64,000 bases of DNA, taken from NCBI GenBank assembly GCA_049975425.1, contig JBNGDI010000016.1, positions 1 to 64,000 on the forward strand, read 5' to 3'. Below the pieces are notes generated by a model that was not told the origin of the DNA, did not search any database, and worked only from the letters and a program-made list of their open reading frames with translations. Both the position numbers and the translations under genes were made by a program. Position 1 is the first letter of the stretch. The number at the start of each line of letters is the position of its first letter. The DNA comes from HyVt-105 sp049975425. GTDB taxonomy: Bacteria > Bacteroidota > Bacteroidia > Bacteroidales > VadinHA17. Of the stretch, positions 1-9,580 are shown piece by piece.

Positions 1-644
1 TTAGATTTAGTGGTTAAAAGGTGGACATAAAATTAAAAGATATTTTTACAAATTACAAAATGCATATACCATTTTATGCATATATACTGGACATCCTGAC
101 CTGCCCTTTTTTCATGCCATAAATTTTTTACACACCCGGCCGGCTCTATTTTTTCAACTGACTATCAAATTTTTATATATCCTAACCCCGGTATGTTCAC
201 GGCCTGAACATGTCCATTTTCCGGACATTTCAGAAGCATAAAAAATATCACATAATGTCCCGTCAAAAAAAATATTCAGGCAACGGATTTTCTAACGACT
301 CCTTATCTGGCGTCAAATTTTCCATTTCGGTTTCTGAAACATTCCACCGCCATGTCTTATTTATTGCTGAGGCCTCTGATCAAAAACCTTGCAGCGCCAT
401 TGCAGAACAGCATACAAAATATTATAATTATAGTAATCAGGTATCAATTAAGCTGGTTGGGACTTCCATAATAGCTGAAATGAACGAAGAGTAAAGAAGG
501 AAGCGCATCCTGTCTGTAATTCCTCCATTACTTTTTCCTGTGCACAGCTATCCGGTTGCCAGCCTCCGCCCAGGCAGACCCGACTTTTGGGATGTCCTGC
601 ATTTTGGTCGGGGGGTATAATTCCCTGCCCCGGTTTGTACTTTC
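1..644. other. AT-rich region without a convincing gene
   Basis: This stretch is visibly richer in A and T than the rest of the window. The two short open frames here (210-494 plus and 448-648 minus) show no recognisable domain, signal peptide or family motif. The region holds repeated GGACAT/ATGTCC boxes (listed separately) and a direct repeat ATGCATATA at 60-68 and 76-84. It may be the far upstream region of a gene outside the window, or the edge of a mobile element; neither can be decided here. Confidence 0.5.
23..260. repeat. Cluster of GGACAT / ATGTCC boxes
   Basis: The hexamer GGACAT, or its reverse complement ATGTCC, occurs at 23-28, 89-94, 210-215, 223-228 and 255-260. The copies at 210-215 and 223-228 face each other and could form a small hairpin. 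Spacing is irregular. Repeated short boxes of this kind can be transposase-binding ends or regulator sites, but no transposase is visible next to them. Confidence 0.4.
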
Positions 645-1829
645 TCAATCCACTTTCAATACCAGTCCCTTGAGGTATTCACCCTCGGGGTGGTACAGGC
701 TCACCGGATGGTCGGGGGGCTGGGCTGTTTGATATAATATCCGTGCATGCCGGCCGGTCGTGGCCGCCGCCACAAACACACTTCTCCGGAACTGTTCCCG
801 GCTCACAACCTGGGAGCAGGAGAAAGTAAACAGGATTCCTCCGCTTTTCAGTTTTCCGAGGGCGGCCTGGTTCAGGCGGCGATAGCCCTGCAGTGCATTC
901 CTGATTGCCTCTCCGTGTTTTGCATAGGCAGGGGGATCGAGAACAATGAGATCGTAGGTGTGTGGGGTATTTTTCAGAAAATCCATGGCATCGGCCACAA
1001 AAGCCTCATGTTGTCCAGGAAATTCTGAATTCATCCTCAGATTTTCCCTTGTCAGGTCGATGGCTGACCGGGAACTGTCAACGGTATGCACAATATGCGC
1101 GCCTCCGCGCAGGGCATAGACCGAGAAGCTTCCCGAATACCCGAACAGGTTCAGCACCTTTCTCCCGGCAGCCAGTTTTTCCAGCAGCTTCCGGTTTTCC
1201 CGCTGGTCGATATAAAACCCGGTTTTTTGCCCATGTTCCCAGTCGGCAAGAAATGACAGGCCCGATTCCAGAAACGGTCCTTCTTCTTTTTCACCGTACA
1301 GGTAGCCATCGCGATGACCCTTTCTCATCCTGCCGGGCAGTGTCTGCAGGCTTTTATTGTAAACCGCTTTCAGTCCCTTCCCCATGATCTCCCTCAGTGC
1401 GCGTACAATTTCATCTGCCGATCGCATCATTCCCGCCGTATGAGCCTGTATTACGGCCGTTTTACCGTACATGTCCACAATGAGGCCGGGCAAACCGTCG
1501 CCTTCTCCGTGAACCAGCCTGTACATGCTTGTATGATTGCTTCCTGCCAGGCCCAGTTCACTGCGGAGGGCCAGTGCATTCTCCAGCTTTTCCTTCCAGA
1601 AACTGTCGCCGATTTGTTCCCTCTTAAAGGATAACATTCTGACGGCAATGCTCCCGGGCTGATAATGGCCTGTTCCCATAAAACGCTTCATGTGGTCGGA
1701 TACATCAACCAGGTCGCCTTCGGCAACATCGCCTTCGATGGCCTGTATGGCACCGGAAAAAACCCAGGGATGCCGGCGCATCAAGGAGGCTTCTTTCCCT
1801 ATTTTCAGAATGATCCCCGGTCGTTTCAT
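645..1829 (-). CDS. rlmI: RlmI-type 23S rRNA (cytosine-C5) methyltransferase
   Basis: This 394-residue protein has the RlmI/RlmK plan. An N-terminal PUA-like RNA-binding domain (about 1-75, with RRHPWVFSGAI) is followed by a central domain and a class I SAM-dependent methyltransferase domain. The SAM loop is NLFGYSGSFS, the acidic motif is LDPPAYAK, and the FSCSQ segment probably carries a catalytic cysteine. Known relatives methylate 23S rRNA at C1962; the exact target here is inferred. An in-frame ATG lies 45 bases further upstream, but the start at 1829 is only two bases past the stop of the upstream exonuclease gene and begins at the conserved part. The two genes are probably co-transcribed. 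Confidence 0.85.
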   Translation of the reverse strand: MKRPGIILKIGKEASLMRRHPWVFSGAIQAIEGDVAEGDLVDVSDHMKRFMGTGHYQPGSIAVRMLSFKREQIGDSFWKEKLENALALRSELGLAGSNHTSMYRLVHGEGDGLPGLIVDMYGKTAVIQAHTAGMMRSADEIVRALREIMGKGLKAVYNKSLQTLPGRMRKGHRDGYLYGEKEEGPFLESGLSFLADWEHGQKTGFYIDQRENRKLLEKLAAGRKVLNLFGYSGSFSVYALRGGAHIVHTVDSSRSAIDLTRENLRMNSEFPGQHEAFVADAMDFLKNTPHTYDLIVLDPPAYAKHGEAIRNALQGYRRLNQAALGKLKSGGILFTFSCSQVVSREQFRRSVFVAAATTGRHARILYQTAQPPDHPVSLYHPEGEYLKGLVLKVD

Positions 1830-1831
1830 TC

Positions 1832-2413
1832 TTATTCCGATTGACCGGTTAAACGGTGGTACATGGCCAGGCATACCCAGGCATCGGTAGCGGCGTACAG
1901 TTGCTGGGCAGGGGTGAGTTTTTCGCCTTCCCAGTTTGTAAGCTGCTGTGCCTTGGACACCCGGATACCCAGAATGATGGCGGCCAGTTTTCTTAAACCG
2001 CGGTCTTCAATCCCATATTGTCCCGCTATATGCTGCAGATCGAGAAAAGCGCCGGGCTCAAATTCCTGCAAACCGTTCAACTTGCCCAGATCATCATGAA
2101 CAGCCACTCCAACTTTCAGGATGGAAGGGCGGGCCAGGATCTTTTTCAGCGAAGGAGGCAAACCGAGCCTGTTCAGCCGGAACAGGAATGCATCATGCTC
2201 GGCAGCCAGTTGCAGCAGACTAACGGAAAAATATTGTCCTTTCCGGAAACTGGGCCTGGATTCGGTGTCGAAACCCAGTATTTTCTGTTGTGACAGGAAT
2301 TCAACAGCTTTTTTCAGGGTAGAGTGACTGTCGATCAAATGTATGTTGCCCTGAAAGGAGCCCTGGGGCATAGCTTCTATCTCCTGCCGGCTTATTTTAT
2401 TTTTATAGGTCAT
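1832..2413 (-). CDS. 3'-5' exonuclease domain protein (RNase D-like, DEDDy)
   Basis: About 193 residues, essentially a lone DEDD 3'-5' exonuclease domain. The first metal-binding motif is GFDTES, the second aspartate is in VGVAVHDDL, and the last motif is YAATDAWVCLAMY, where the final tyrosine marks the DEDDy class. It lacks the HRDC domains of true RNase D, so it is a single-domain relative. Such proteins act on RNA or DNA 3' ends; the substrate here is unknown. A GTG one codon upstream (2416) is an alternative start. The gene ends two bases before the rRNA methyltransferase start, which suggests a shared transcript and possibly an RNA-related role. Confidence 0.8.
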   Translation of the reverse strand: MTYKNKISRQEIEAMPQGSFQGNIHLIDSHSTLKKAVEFLSQQKILGFDTESRPSFRKGQYFSVSLLQLAAEHDAFLFRLNRLGLPPSLKKILARPSILKVGVAVHDDLGKLNGLQEFEPGAFLDLQHIAGQYGIEDRGLRKLAAIILGIRVSKAQQLTNWEGEKLTPAQQLYAATDAWVCLAMYHRLTGQSE

Positions 2414-2451
2414 CACTTCGGCCGGGGCGTATTCCTTCCGCTGGAGGATTT

Positions 2452-3096
2452 TTATAATAACTCATCATTCTGATCCTTTCCGTAATCGCGCATTCTGCGG
2501 GAAATAATCCAGTTGTCTGTATCCGGCTGATCATCTCCCGGCACATTCTCTTCTGGTGACTCTTCATCCAGGTTTTCAGTTTTAAATTCCAGATTGTGCA
2601 AAGTCCTGAGAAGATTCACCGCTTTCTGTCCCCAGTAATCGATAAAATGTTCCTGACATTCGACCAGGGCATCGTTCATGATATCGGGTGTACCCATATG
2701 ATACAGGGAGACAAAATCTTTGATATCCTGGTAAATATCGGCCAGATCTTCGGCTATGCTGCAAATTACCGGGGTTTCGCTTTCCCTCATCCGCTCATCA
2801 AATACTTCCAGGTACTCATTAAAGCGTCCGAGCACCTGCAAAACGGAATCGCTCACTGCATTCCATTCCTCTTCCCTCACGAACTTTTCCAGGGGCTCGT
2901 CAAGCACCGTCTCAAAAGGCGGAAGCAGGGAGAAATCGTGATAAAGCCTGAGGAGAGAAAGCCGGGCAGTCCGTACCCACTCACTTCTTGAAGAAGCGCC
3001 CCGTGTATTTTCGAGGAGGGTGCAAAAATCGCCTGCACTCCTGACAAAGGCGATCACTCCCCCTGAAAAAACCGGATGTGTTTCAGGATGTTCCAT
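2452..3096 (-). CDS. DUF5063 domain-containing protein
   Basis: A 214-residue soluble, acidic, helix-rich protein without signal peptide or membrane segment. The body matches my memory of the DUF5063 family of Bacteroidota, with conserved-looking segments such as DLADIYQDIKDFVSLY and HFIDYWGQKAVNLLRTLH. The C-terminal 40 residues are low-complexity and acidic before a basic tail. It lies upstream of the exonuclease and methyltransferase genes on the same strand and may be the first gene of that transcript. Function unknown. Confidence 0.75.
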   Translation of the reverse strand: MEHPETHPVFSGGVIAFVRSAGDFCTLLENTRGASSRSEWVRTARLSLLRLYHDFSLLPPFETVLDEPLEKFVREEEWNAVSDSVLQVLGRFNEYLEVFDERMRESETPVICSIAEDLADIYQDIKDFVSLYHMGTPDIMNDALVECQEHFIDYWGQKAVNLLRTLHNLEFKTENLDEESPEENVPGDDQPDTDNWIISRRMRDYGKDQNDELL

Positions 3097-3145
3097 ACAC
3101 CAGCATTTAGCTGCAAAGATAGTGGCTTTTCGTCAAAACAGAAAT

Positions 3146-5050
3146 TCAACCCTGCCAGGTGAGCCGCTGATGCCTGTCATAGGCCAGAAGTTCCTGGTCG
3201 AGAAGCCAGCGGACCACGCGGAGTATCTTCTCTTCGTCCCCTTTGATTTTTTCCAGAAGTTCAGCGGGGCTCAGCGGACCGTCGGACAGGGCTTCCCGGA
3301 TAGTTTCACGGAGGGTTTCCCGTTCTTCCCTGTCGATTTCAGGATCGTCCTTTTCCATGCATATATCACAATGCCCGCAGGGCCGGGTTAATTTTTCACC
3401 GAAATATTCCAGCAGGAAGCGGCTGCGGCAGGTATCGGTCTGTTGCACGTAGGCAATCATACGTTGCAGCCGTTCTATATACCGCTCTTTTCTGAAATTC
3501 AGTTTCTCGGGTGAAATATAGAGAGATCTGGTTTCGAGCCTTTCTTCCGTAAAGATCAGCAGGGGGGACCGGCGTTTGGGAATATACTGAATGATTCCCA
3601 GTTCCCTGAGGCGTATGAGATAACGGGTAACGGTATCAGGAGGGAGATTGCTTTTGCGTGCCAGAAAATCTTCATGAATGGCAACATATTCCGAAAAAAC
3701 ACCCGAGTAGCTGCGCAGCAGCAGTTTTATAAACCCGTCGAAACGGGCGTTGGCCACCTGGAACCGGTACAGGTCGTCCCGGTTCACCAGAAAATGGATT
3801 CGGGAAGGATTGCTGATCTCCTCGGTAAGTTCAACATAGCCTTCTCTCTCGAGCACTTTCAGGGCATTGAATGTGAGGGTCAGGTTCAGGTTAAACCGTT
3901 CACAAAATTCGGAGATAAAAAAGTCATACGGCATGCCTTTTGCCCCTCCAACGGGTATCTGCAGATAATTGCCCAGCAGCTCGTATATTCGTTTAATCTC
4001 GGCAATGGGCGGGAAATTCAGATCCACCCTTTTCTCCAGTCCTTTAATATCCTGCGGATGATACAGTAAAACGGCATAAGCCCGCCGGCCATCCCTGCCG
4101 GCCCTGCCCGCTTCCTGGAAATAGGATTCGATGGATTCCGGCACATCGTAATGCACCACCACCCTCACATCCTCCTTATCAATACCCATACCGAAGGCAT
4201 TGGTTGCCACCATATAGTCGGTTTTCCCTTCCATCCACTCCTTCTGCCGGGCATGGCGTGTTTCGGGCCGGAGACCGGCATGATAATAATCCACACTCAC
4301 TTTCTGCTGTTTCAGCCAGTCGGACACATCCCTGGCTTTCCGCCGGCTTCTCACGTACACAATGCCTGATCCCTTGGTTTTGCTGATAATCCTCAAAAGG
4401 TAGCCAAGCTTGTCATCGGCCTGCCTGACCAGATAAATCAGATTTTTCCTTTCAAAGCTTACGCGCAGCACATTCTTTTCCCTGAAAAGCAGCTTTTCCT
4501 GAATATCCTGCACCACCTCCCCGGTGGCGGTTGCAGTAAGAGCCAGAACAGGCACGCCGGGCAGAAATTTCCTCAATTCGGCCACCTTCAGGTAGGAAGG
4601 GCGAAAATCATAGCCCCACTGGGAGATACAATGGGCTTCGTCAACGGCCAGGAGGTTTACTTTCAGTTTATCGACCCTTGATAGGAATAGTTCCGTTCCC
4701 AGCCGTTCGGGCGAGACATACAACAATTTATAATCTCCATATATGCAGTTGTCCAGTCCCTTGATAATTTCTTCGCGGGTAAGGCCGGAATGAATAGCCA
4801 TGGCTTTGATACCCAGATTTTTGAGTCTGGCCACCTGATCCGTCATCAGAGCAATAAGGGGAGTCACAACCAGGCACAGTCCATCGCGAGCCAGGGCCGG
4901 CACCTGGTAGGTAAGCGACTTGCCTCCCCCGGTAGGCATCAGTCCCAGGGTATCATGTCCGTTCACCACCGATTTGATGATCTCATCCTGCAGCGGCCGG
5001 AAGGACGAATAACCCCAGTATTTGGTCAGTATTTGCTGATACAGGTTCAA
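3146..5050 (-). CDS. recQ: ATP-dependent DNA helicase RecQ
   Basis: A 634-residue superfamily 2 helicase that unwinds DNA 3' to 5' in recombination and fork repair. Walker A is PTGGGKS (39-45) and Walker B is DEAH (137-140). The TATAT motif III and the arginine-finger motif GRAGRDGR are present. The RecQ C-terminal zinc site appears as one cysteine followed by CGHCDIC around residues 545-570, followed by a winged-helix region. The C-terminal end is short and has no obvious HRDC domain. The predicted start is TTG; no better in-frame ATG is visible. It is divergent from guaB across about 150 bases. Confidence 0.93.
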   Translation of the reverse strand: MNLYQQILTKYWGYSSFRPLQDEIIKSVVNGHDTLGLMPTGGGKSLTYQVPALARDGLCLVVTPLIALMTDQVARLKNLGIKAMAIHSGLTREEIIKGLDNCIYGDYKLLYVSPERLGTELFLSRVDKLKVNLLAVDEAHCISQWGYDFRPSYLKVAELRKFLPGVPVLALTATATGEVVQDIQEKLLFREKNVLRVSFERKNLIYLVRQADDKLGYLLRIISKTKGSGIVYVRSRRKARDVSDWLKQQKVSVDYYHAGLRPETRHARQKEWMEGKTDYMVATNAFGMGIDKEDVRVVVHYDVPESIESYFQEAGRAGRDGRRAYAVLLYHPQDIKGLEKRVDLNFPPIAEIKRIYELLGNYLQIPVGGAKGMPYDFFISEFCERFNLNLTLTFNALKVLEREGYVELTEEISNPSRIHFLVNRDDLYRFQVANARFDGFIKLLLRSYSGVFSEYVAIHEDFLARKSNLPPDTVTRYLIRLRELGIIQYIPKRRSPLLIFTEERLETRSLYISPEKLNFRKERYIERLQRMIAYVQQTDTCRSRFLLEYFGEKLTRPCGHCDICMEKDDPEIDREERETLRETIREALSDGPLSPAELLEKIKGDEEKILRVVRWLLDQELLAYDRHQRLTWQG

Positions 5051-5201
5051 TCCAGATGATTTTTTATTTAATACGCTGCCTTTATGTTCAATAGCCCCTC
5101 AGCTCGTGTTAAAAAAATCCCCCGCCTTCGCCCCGGTCCGTTTATTTTTTGTAATTTGGCGCCAGCATTTTCGGGAAAATAAATTTACAAAAATATAGAC
5201 A

Positions 5202-6671
5202 ATGTCGTCAACCAACGGTCAAATCGTTTATGAAGGACTCACATTCGACGATGTTCTTCTTGTACCGGCCTATTCCAAAGTACTTCCCAGGGAGGTCAGC
5301 CTGGCCACCCGGTTTTCCAGGAATATACCGCTGAATGCCCCGGTAGTATCGGCGGCAATGGACACCGTAACCGAGGCCGAAATGGCCATTGCCATTGCCC
5401 GTGAGGGGGGGATCGGGGTGATCCATAAGAATATGAGTATTGAAGAGCAGGCGAGGCAGGTTAAAAAAGTAAAACGGGCAGAGAACGTGATGATTACCGA
5501 TCCCATTACCATCAACCGCGATGCAACGGTAGGCGATGCACTGGCCCTGATGAATGAATTCCGGATAGGAGGCATTCCCGTGGTGGAAAAAGGAGGACAT
5601 CTGGTGGGGATTGTCACCAACCGCGACCTGCGGTTTGAAAAAAACCTTACCCGCCCGGTAAGCGAGGTTATGACCCATGAAAAACTGATCACCACCACCC
5701 ATCCCACCGATCTGAGCAAGGCAGCCGATATTCTCCAGGAATATAAAATCGAAAAGTTGCCCATTGTAGATGAGCAGTACCACCTGATCGGGCTGATCAC
5801 CTACAAGGACATTACCAAAACCAAGGACCGGCCCAGTGCGGCCAAGGATGAAAAAGGGCGCCTTCGTGTGGCGGCTGCCGTGGGAGTGGCGCACGACACC
5901 ATGCTGCGGGTGGAAGCCCTGGTAGATGCCCAGGTGGATGCCATTGCCGTGGATACGGCTCATGCGCATACCGAAACGGTCATATCACTGATCAAAAGGA
6001 TCAAAAAAGCCTTCCCTCACACCGATCTGGTTGCCGGAAACATCGGTACGGCCGAGGCAGCAAAGGCACTGGCCGATGCGGGAGCCGATGCGGTAAAAGC
6101 GGGGATCGGACCGGGATCGATATGTACCACCAGGGTGGTAGCCGGAGTGGGGGTTCCCCAGCTTACAGCCATTCTCAATGCCGCCGGTGTGCTGAAAAAA
6201 AGAAACATCCCCCTGATAGCCGACGGCGGCATCAGGTATTCGGGCGATATTGTGAAAGCCCTGGCGGCCGGTGCCCAGACGGTCATGATCGGCTCCCTGT
6301 TCGCCGGTGTGGAAGAAAGTCCGGGTGAAACCATTATCTATGAAGGAAGAAAATTCAAGTCCTACCGCGGGATGGGATCCATTGAGGCCATGCAAAGGGG
6401 ATCGAAAGACCGTTATTACCAGGACATGGAAGACGATATAGCCAAATTCGTACCTGAAGGTATAGTGGCCCGTGTTCCCTACAAGGGGACTCTTTCCGAG
6501 GTGATCTACCAGATGATGGGCGGATTGCGGGCCGGCATGGGATATTGCGGCACGAAAAACCTGGAAGAGCTGACCGGGGCACGTTTTGTCAGGATAACCA
6601 ATGCAGGCGTCATTGAAAGTCATCCCCATGACGTGACCATTACCCGTGAAGCGCCCAATTACAGCCGCTGA
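5202..6671 (+). CDS. guaB: Inosine-5'-monophosphate dehydrogenase
   Basis: 489 residues, the normal length for bacterial IMPDH, which converts IMP to XMP with NAD+ as the committed step to GMP. The N-terminal barrel part includes LTFDDVLLVPAYSKVLPREV. A CBS-domain pair follows at about 90-205. The catalytic cysteine lies in GIGPGSICTTR near residue 305, and the flap region contains YRGMGSIEAM. Together with purA at 52.9 kb it gives both branch enzymes from IMP, though they are unlinked. A TAATTTGG sequence at 5152-5159 is a near match to the Bacteroidota -7 box. Confidence 0.96.
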   Translation: MSSTNGQIVYEGLTFDDVLLVPAYSKVLPREVSLATRFSRNIPLNAPVVSAAMDTVTEAEMAIAIAREGGIGVIHKNMSIEEQARQVKKVKRAENVMITDPITINRDATVGDALALMNEFRIGGIPVVEKGGHLVGIVTNRDLRFEKNLTRPVSEVMTHEKLITTTHPTDLSKAADILQEYKIEKLPIVDEQYHLIGLITYKDITKTKDRPSAAKDEKGRLRVAAAVGVAHDTMLRVEALVDAQVDAIAVDTAHAHTETVISLIKRIKKAFPHTDLVAGNIGTAEAAKALADAGADAVKAGIGPGSICTTRVVAGVGVPQLTAILNAAGVLKKRNIPLIADGGIRYSGDIVKALAAGAQTVMIGSLFAGVEESPGETIIYEGRKFKSYRGMGSIEAMQRGSKDRYYQDMEDDIAKFVPEGIVARVPYKGTLSEVIYQMMGGLRAGMGYCGTKNLEELTGARFVRITNAGVIESHPHDVTITREAPNYSR

Positions 6672-6752
6672 CCAGGTTAAAATATCCCGGGAGTTTTTCC
6701 GTTTAATCATAACCCGGAACAGTTTCCTTTGCTGAACAAAACCGGATGCATC

Positions 6753-8720
6753 ATGAACAAAATAACGCATTTTTTCTGCCTGTTGACCCTGGCACTGCTG
6801 ATCCCGGCAGCCCATGCCCCCGCCCAGGGTACTGAAGAAGTACTGCTCACCGTGAACAACCGCCCGGTTACCCTGGGGGAATTCGAGCGCATTTACCGCA
6901 AAAACAATCCGGATGCTCCTGCCGACCGGGAAAGCATAGAGAATTACCTGGAACTGTTTATCCGGTTCAAGCTGAAAGTGACGGAAGCTATGGAGCAGGG
7001 GTTGGATACCACCCGTTCGTTCAGGAAGGAACTGAATACATACCGTAACCAGCTGGCAAAACCCTATCTCACAGACACGGAGTACAACCGGCATCTGATG
7101 AGGGAAGCATGGGAAAGGATGCAGACCGATATACGAGCAAGCCATATCCTGATCAGCCTGGATGAGTGGGCCGCTCCGGAAGATACCATGGCTGCATGGG
7201 AAAAAGCCGTCAATATCAGAAAGAGGATCCTGGCCGGTGAACCCTTTGAGCAGGTGGCCCGGGGAACCTCCGACGACCCCTCGGTAAGATATAACGGAGG
7301 CGATCTGGGCTATTTTACGGCTTTTTCGATGATTTACCCTTTTGAAACGGCAGCCTATCAAATGGAAGTGGGTGAAGTGAGCATGCCCGTGCGCACAAGG
7401 TACGGATACCATATTATAAAAGTAACCGACAAACGCCCGGCTGCCGGACAGATCAAGGTTGCCCACATTATGGTGGCCGCTCCGGAAAAAGCTGCGGAAA
7501 AGATACAGCAGCAGGCAAAGGAAAAGGTTGATTTGATCATGGAAAAACTCGGGCAGGGAGAATCGTTCGACAACCTGGCCGTGGAATATTCCGACGATCA
7601 TGCTTCGGCCGCACGGGGAGGAGAACTTCCCTGGTTTGGAGTAGGCCGAATGACCCGCCCTTTTGAAGAAGCCGCCTTTGCCCTGAAGAAAAACGGGGAT
7701 ATTTCAGATCCTGTACGCACCGAATACGGATGGCACATAATAAAAAGACTCGACCACCGGCCGGTGGGAAGTTACGAATCGATGCTGAAGGATCTGGAAG
7801 AAAGAGTAACCCGGGGTGACCGCCTGATGAAAAGCCAGGCCGTATTTGCGGAAAAGCTGAAGGAAGAATACGGTTTTACCGAATTTACTGAACATCTGGA
7901 ACCTCTGATGGAAATAAGCGGTGACAGCTTTTTTCATGATACCGGCAACCAGGAAGAAGTCGCACGCATGAAGGCTATCCTGTTCCGTTTTAACGGAAGA
8001 TCATACACCGTGGCAGATTTTGCAGGATACCTGCAGAACCTCGCTTTCCATCCTGAACAAATGGATGTCCGGTCTTTTATCAGAAAATATTACCATCAGT
8101 TTGTATACGAAAAGATACTGGAATATGAAAACAGCCGGCTGGAAGAAAAGTATCCGCAGTTCAGGCATCTTATGCAGGAATACCACGACGGGATCCTGCT
8201 TTTTGAAATAACCGACCGGGAAGTATGGTCCAGAGCGGTGCGCGACTCGGCCGGTCTGGCTGAATACTTCCGGAAGAACCGCAGCGATTATATGTGGCCT
8301 GAGAGACTGGATGCCAGTGTATTCAGGGCAGATCAACAGGTAAACCGGTCCAGGCTTGAAAGATTCCTCACCCGCCGCACCCGCCGGGAAGTCACCCTTG
8401 ACTATCTGAACAGAAAACTCCGGCTTAATCCTGCAGACAGCCTTCTTACGGTGGAGCAGGTGGTCTGCCTGCCGGAAAACACTCCCTGGCAGGGTCCGGT
8501 GCGGGCTGAACCCGGCGCGTACCAGGCCAGAATAAACGGAGAACAGGTCTGGGTCAGGATCAACCGCATCCTTCCCCCGGAACCAAAAAAACTGGATGAT
8601 GTAAAAGGCCAGGTAACGGCCGATTACCAGGAATACCTGGAAGAACAATGGATAAAAGAACTGAAGAAAAAATACCAGGTTACCGTCAACCGGGATCTTC
8701 TGGAAAAAATGTTCAGATAA
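6753..8720 (+). CDS. Periplasmic PpiC/parvulin-type peptidyl-prolyl isomerase with two PPIase domains
   Basis: A 655-residue exported protein. A signal peptide occupies about the first 25 residues (LLTLALLIPAAHAPAQ). A SurA-like N-terminal helical region is followed by two parvulin domains, which open with RASHILISLDEW and KVAHIMVAAPEK and contain the typical GGDLGYF and GGELPWF turns. The C-terminal 300 residues are a helical region of unknown fold. It heads a run of three SurA-like genes and ostA, so a role in folding outer-membrane proteins is likely. A TTG 24 bases upstream is open in frame, but the ATG at 6753 directly precedes the signal peptide. Confidence 0.88.
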   Translation: MNKITHFFCLLTLALLIPAAHAPAQGTEEVLLTVNNRPVTLGEFERIYRKNNPDAPADRESIENYLELFIRFKLKVTEAMEQGLDTTRSFRKELNTYRNQLAKPYLTDTEYNRHLMREAWERMQTDIRASHILISLDEWAAPEDTMAAWEKAVNIRKRILAGEPFEQVARGTSDDPSVRYNGGDLGYFTAFSMIYPFETAAYQMEVGEVSMPVRTRYGYHIIKVTDKRPAAGQIKVAHIMVAAPEKAAEKIQQQAKEKVDLIMEKLGQGESFDNLAVEYSDDHASAARGGELPWFGVGRMTRPFEEAAFALKKNGDISDPVRTEYGWHIIKRLDHRPVGSYESMLKDLEERVTRGDRLMKSQAVFAEKLKEEYGFTEFTEHLEPLMEISGDSFFHDTGNQEEVARMKAILFRFNGRSYTVADFAGYLQNLAFHPEQMDVRSFIRKYYHQFVYEKILEYENSRLEEKYPQFRHLMQEYHDGILLFEITDREVWSRAVRDSAGLAEYFRKNRSDYMWPERLDASVFRADQQVNRSRLERFLTRRTRREVTLDYLNRKLRLNPADSLLTVEQVVCLPENTPWQGPVRAEPGAYQARINGEQVWVRINRILPPEPKKLDDVKGQVTADYQEYLEEQWIKELKKKYQVTVNRDLLEKMFR

Positions 8721-8722
8721 TC

Positions 8723-9580
8723 ATGAAAAAAGCCCTCATCGCCTTTCTGTCTGTCATTCTGACTGCCGTATCGTGCGTCAACTACGAACATACCAACGGG
8801 GAACAACCCGTGGCAAGGGTCCATAACACATACCTTTACCCTTCCGATCTTACAGGCATATTGCCTCAGAAATATACCCGGACCGACAGCATACGCATCG
8901 TGGAAGACTACATAAGGAAATGGGTCAAAACCCAGCTCATACTCAACAAGGCGGAAACCAACCTCACACAGACCGACCTGGAGGAGATCCGGCGGCAGCT
9001 GGAACATACCAGGGCTTCCCTAACCATATACAAATATGAGCAGGAAATGATGCGGCAGAAAATGGATACAACTGTCACTGCCGAAGAAATCAGGCTATAC
9101 TATGGTGATCATTCCGAAAATTTTATTCTCGACCGGAGTATTGTAAAGGCCACCTACATCAAAATTCCCGACGGAGCCCCCAACCTGGAAAAGGTAAGAA
9201 CCTGGTACCGGTCGGAGAAAGAAGAAGACCAGAATTCCCTTGAAAGCTATTGTTATCAGTATGCCAGCAAGTTTGATCATTTCGATGACGACTGGATTGC
9301 TTTCGGAGAAATTCTGAACCAGCTTCCGGGAGAGGTGAGGAACGAAGAATCATTCCTGCGGTACAATACATCCATTGAAATGCGTGATTCATCCCATCAT
9401 TACTTTGTTGCCATCAGAGATTACCAGCTGGCAGGTTCGGAAGCCCCCGTGGAATTTGTTGACGAACGCATCAGGAACATCATTCTGAACAAAAGAAAAG
9501 TAACATTCATCAGAGAACTGGAAAACTCTGTATATAACGAAGGACTTACAAAAAACAAATTTGAGATTTTCACACCATGA
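8723..9580 (+). CDS. SurA-like periplasmic chaperone lipoprotein, apparently non-catalytic
   Basis: 285 residues. The N-terminus is a lipoprotein signal with TAVSC, acylated cysteine at residue 18. The helical part (DYIRKWVKTQLILNKAE, AEEIRLYYGDH) resembles SurA N-terminal chaperone domains, but the place where a parvulin domain should be lacks the conserved HILI and GGxLG features. It therefore looks like a chaperone scaffold without isomerase activity. The gene starts two bases after the stop of the preceding isomerase gene, and its stop overlaps the surA start as ATGA, so all three are surely co-translated. Confidence 0.75.
   Translation: MKKALIAFLSVILTAVSCVNYEHTNGEQPVARVHNTYLYPSDLTGILPQKYTRTDSIRIVEDYIRKWVKTQLILNKAETNLTQTDLEEIRRQLEHTRASLTIYKYEQEMMRQKMDTTVTAEEIRLYYGDHSENFILDRSIVKATYIKIPDGAPNLEKVRTWYRSEKEEDQNSLESYCYQYASKFDHFDDDWIAFGEILNQLPGEVRNEESFLRYNTSIEMRDSSHHYFVAIRDYQLAGSEAPVEFVDERIRNIILNKRKVTFIRELENSVYNEGLTKNKFEIFTP

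Noticed and set aside
210..494. 94-codon plus-strand frame in the AT-rich left end
   Set aside because: It begins inside the GGACAT hairpin and shows no recognisable motif; too weak to call a gene.
448..648. 66-codon minus-strand frame starting TTG on the methyltransferase stop (TTGA)
   Set aside because: No family, signal or domain; the amino-acid pattern is not protein-like and the overlap is probably chance.
5985..7601. Long minus-strand open frame opposite guaB and the first isomerase gene
   Set aside because: It runs across two strongly supported genes on the other strand and has no domain; a shadow of their codon use.
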